A stretch of 5,126 bases of DNA from an uncultured Centipeda sp. (lineage in GTDB: Bacteria; Bacillota; Negativicutes; Selenomonadales; Selenomonadaceae): positions 1 through 5,126 of the forward strand of contig CALALM010000172.1 in the NCBI GenBank assembly GCA_937925565.1, read 5' to 3'. The translations under genes were made by a program, and so were the position numbers. Shown one piece after another: positions 3,751 through 5,126 of this stretch. Position 1 is the stretch's first letter. Each line of letters begins with the position of its first letter. The notes below the pieces were generated by a model. That model made no database searches. It had not been told where the DNA came from and saw nothing but the letters and a program-made list of their open reading frames with translations.

Positions 3751-5126
3751 TTGACAAATACGGAGATTCGCACCCGTTTTGCACCGAGTCCGACGGGCTA
3801 TATGCACATCGGCAATTTACGCACGGCGCTCTACGCCTATCTGTTTGCACGCGCAAACGATGGGACCTTTATCCTGCGGATTGAGGATACCGATCGGAAT
3901 CGCTACGTTGCGGATGCGGTGGACTTCATCCGCCGCACACTGGACGCGGCGGGCATTGTGCCGGACGAGGGTCCCGATGAGATCGGGGGGGACTACGGAC
4001 CCTACGTTCAAAGTGAGCGCATGCCAATTTATCAGAAATACGCCGAGCAGCTCGTTGAGAGCGGACACGCCTACCGCTGCTTCTGCAATCATACGGAGGA
4101 GACGGAACCTGCCGAGGGCGAAAAGACATTCGGCGGCTATCCGCGTACATGCCGCGACCTTTCTGCGGCAGAGGTGGAGGAACGTCTCGCGCGCGGCGAG
4201 GAATACGTCATCCGTCAGAAGATGCCGCTCGTCGGTGAGACGACGTTCTACGATGTGCTCCACGGCAATGTCACGATCCCGAACACGGAGCTCGAGGATC
4301 AGGTGCTCCTCAAGCGTGACGGGATGCCGACCTATAACTTTGCGAACGTCATTGACGATCACCTCATGAGGGTGTCGCACATCATTCGCGGGACCGAGTT
4401 TATCACCTCGACGCCCAAGCACGTCCTCCTCTACGAGGCGTTTGGCTGGAAGGCACCCGTGTTCGTGCATCTCGCGCCCGTCATGGGCCGTGATGACGCG
4501 ACGGGCAAGACGAGTAAGCTTTCGAAGCGGCACGGAGCGACGAGTTTCGATGACCTCGTGAAGATGGGCTATCTCGCCGAGGCAATCGTCAACTATGTGG
4601 CGCTGCTTGGCTGGAGCCCGAAGACGACGAATCAGGAAATCTTCTCGATGGACGAGCTGATTGAGTCGTTCTCGCTTGAGGGGCTGTCGAAGTCGCCCGC
4701 TGTCTTTGACTATGACAAGCTTGGCTGGATGTGCGGGGAGTATTTCAAGGCGATGACGGACGCAGAGTTCGCTGAGGCGGCACGCCCGTATGCGGGGGAA
4801 CTGCCCGCACGGCTCGCGGAGCAGTGGGAGGCAATTGCGCGTCTTTTGCGCACACGTGTCACAAAGCTCTCCGATGTTCGCCCGGCGATTGCATTTCTCA
4901 TCGAGACGCCGCCGTTTGACGCATCTCTCTATGAGAACAAGCGCAACAAGGTCACACCGGAGGCGGCGAGGGAGCTTCTGCCCGAACTCATCGAGATCCT
5001 TGCGGCACTTCCGGCAGAGCGGTGGGAGAACGATCTCCTCTACGCGCTGCTCGAGGAGTGCATCGAGCGAGAGGGCTGGAAGAAGGGGACGGTCATGTGG
5101 GTGCTGCGCATTGCTGCGGCAGGACA
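3751..5126 (+). CDS. gltX: Glutamyl-tRNA synthetase (3' end cut by window edge)
   Basis: This class I aminoacyl-tRNA synthetase charges tRNA-Glu with glutamate in the cytoplasm. In many Firmicutes lacking GlnRS it also mischarges tRNA-Gln for repair by GatCAB; whether this one does is not visible. Seen: RFAPSPTGYMHIGNLRTA at residues 9-26, which contains the HIGH-type motif; RIEDTDRNR at 43-51; IIRGTEFITSTPKH at 211-224; and KLSKRHGA at 256-263, the KMSKS equivalent. The anticodon-binding helical domain follows from about 320. C110-F-C112 with Y130-x3-C134 forms a CxC...YxxxC pattern like the zinc site of GluRS and GluQ-RS proteins. The start is TTG with a good upstream Shine-Dalgarno. Only 458 codons are present; the usual length is about 485, so roughly the last 30 residues are missing. 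The gene lies 27 bases after dhaL with no terminator between, so the two may be co-transcribed. No T-box leader is visible in this short gap. Confidence 0.96.
   Translation, partial: MTNTEIRTRFAPSPTGYMHIGNLRTALYAYLFARANDGTFILRIEDTDRNRYVADAVDFIRRTLDAAGIVPDEGPDEIGGDYGPYVQSERMPIYQKYAEQLVESGHAYRCFCNHTEETEPAEGEKTFGGYPRTCRDLSAAEVEERLARGEEYVIRQKMPLVGETTFYDVLHGNVTIPNTELEDQVLLKRDGMPTYNFANVIDDHLMRVSHIIRGTEFITSTPKHVLLYEAFGWKAPVFVHLAPVMGRDDATGKTSKLSKRHGATSFDDLVKMGYLAEAIVNYVALLGWSPKTTNQEIFSMDELIESFSLEGLSKSPAVFDYDKLGWMCGEYFKAMTDAEFAEAARPYAGELPARLAEQWEAIARLLRTRVTKLSDVRPAIAFLIETPPFDASLYENKRNKVTPEAARELLPELIEILAALPAERWENDLLYALLEECIEREGWKKGTVMWVLRIAAAG

Noticed and set aside
3049..3807. A 252-codon minus-strand open frame opposite dhaL.
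   Set aside because: It is a composition shadow of the GC-rich dhaL gene. It runs through the dhaL promoter and the intergenic gap, and its product is Arg/His/Cys-rich with no recognisable motif.
3779..4369. A 196-codon plus-strand open frame overlapping the start of gltX.
   Set aside because: It is a frame shadow of gltX; the product is Arg/Ser/Thr-rich and the real frame carries the HIGH and KLSKR motifs.
3817..4533. A 238-codon minus-strand open frame opposite gltX.
   Set aside because: It overlaps highly conserved GluRS coding sequence, has no ribosome binding site of note and no family signature.

Overview
The window looks like chromosomal DNA from a diderm Firmicute (Negativicutes, Selenomonas-like). 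This is inferred from several signals: a GC-rich coding bias, AGGGA-type ribosome binding sites, a Firmicute-style FtsA-like protein with a long C-terminal tail, and the end of an upstream gene that reads like the last beta-strand of an outer-membrane protein. No database search was possible, so the genus is a guess.

Layout. Bases 1-55 hold the last 17 codons of a plus-strand gene, probably an outer-membrane beta-barrel protein. A strong hairpin at 99-137 has T-rich flanks on both strands and separates it from a convergent minus-strand gene at 145-2568. That gene encodes an 807-residue FtsA/PilM-type actin-like ATPase with an unusual N-terminal pair of GRPK motifs (AT-hook-like) and a C-terminal half made of about five divergent beta-grasp-like repeats. 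The 525-base gap from 2569 to 3093 is densely regulatory. It holds the promoter of the FtsA-like gene, an intrinsic terminator, a roughly 193-nt structured RNA on the minus strand that is best explained as 6S RNA, that RNA's promoter, and then a divergent plus-strand promoter with palindromes in front of dhaL. From 3094 the plus strand carries dhaL (ADP-binding subunit of a dihydroxyacetone kinase). It is followed 27 bases later by gltX (glutamyl-tRNA synthetase), which starts at TTG and runs off the right edge at codon 458.

How the parts fit. dhaL and gltX are close enough to share a transcript driven from the extended -10 promoter at 3036-3044, although nothing in their functions links them. 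DhaL normally works with DhaK and a phosphoryl donor (DhaM), and neither is adjacent here, so this copy looks solitary within the window. The RNA and the FtsA-like gene lie in the same direction but are separated by a terminator and a new promoter, so they are probably independent units. The most interesting items are the 6S-like RNA with two mutually exclusive folds, the AT-hook-like and repeat-bearing FtsA relative, and the orphan DhaL with a Ser-to-Ala change in its nucleotide-binding motif.
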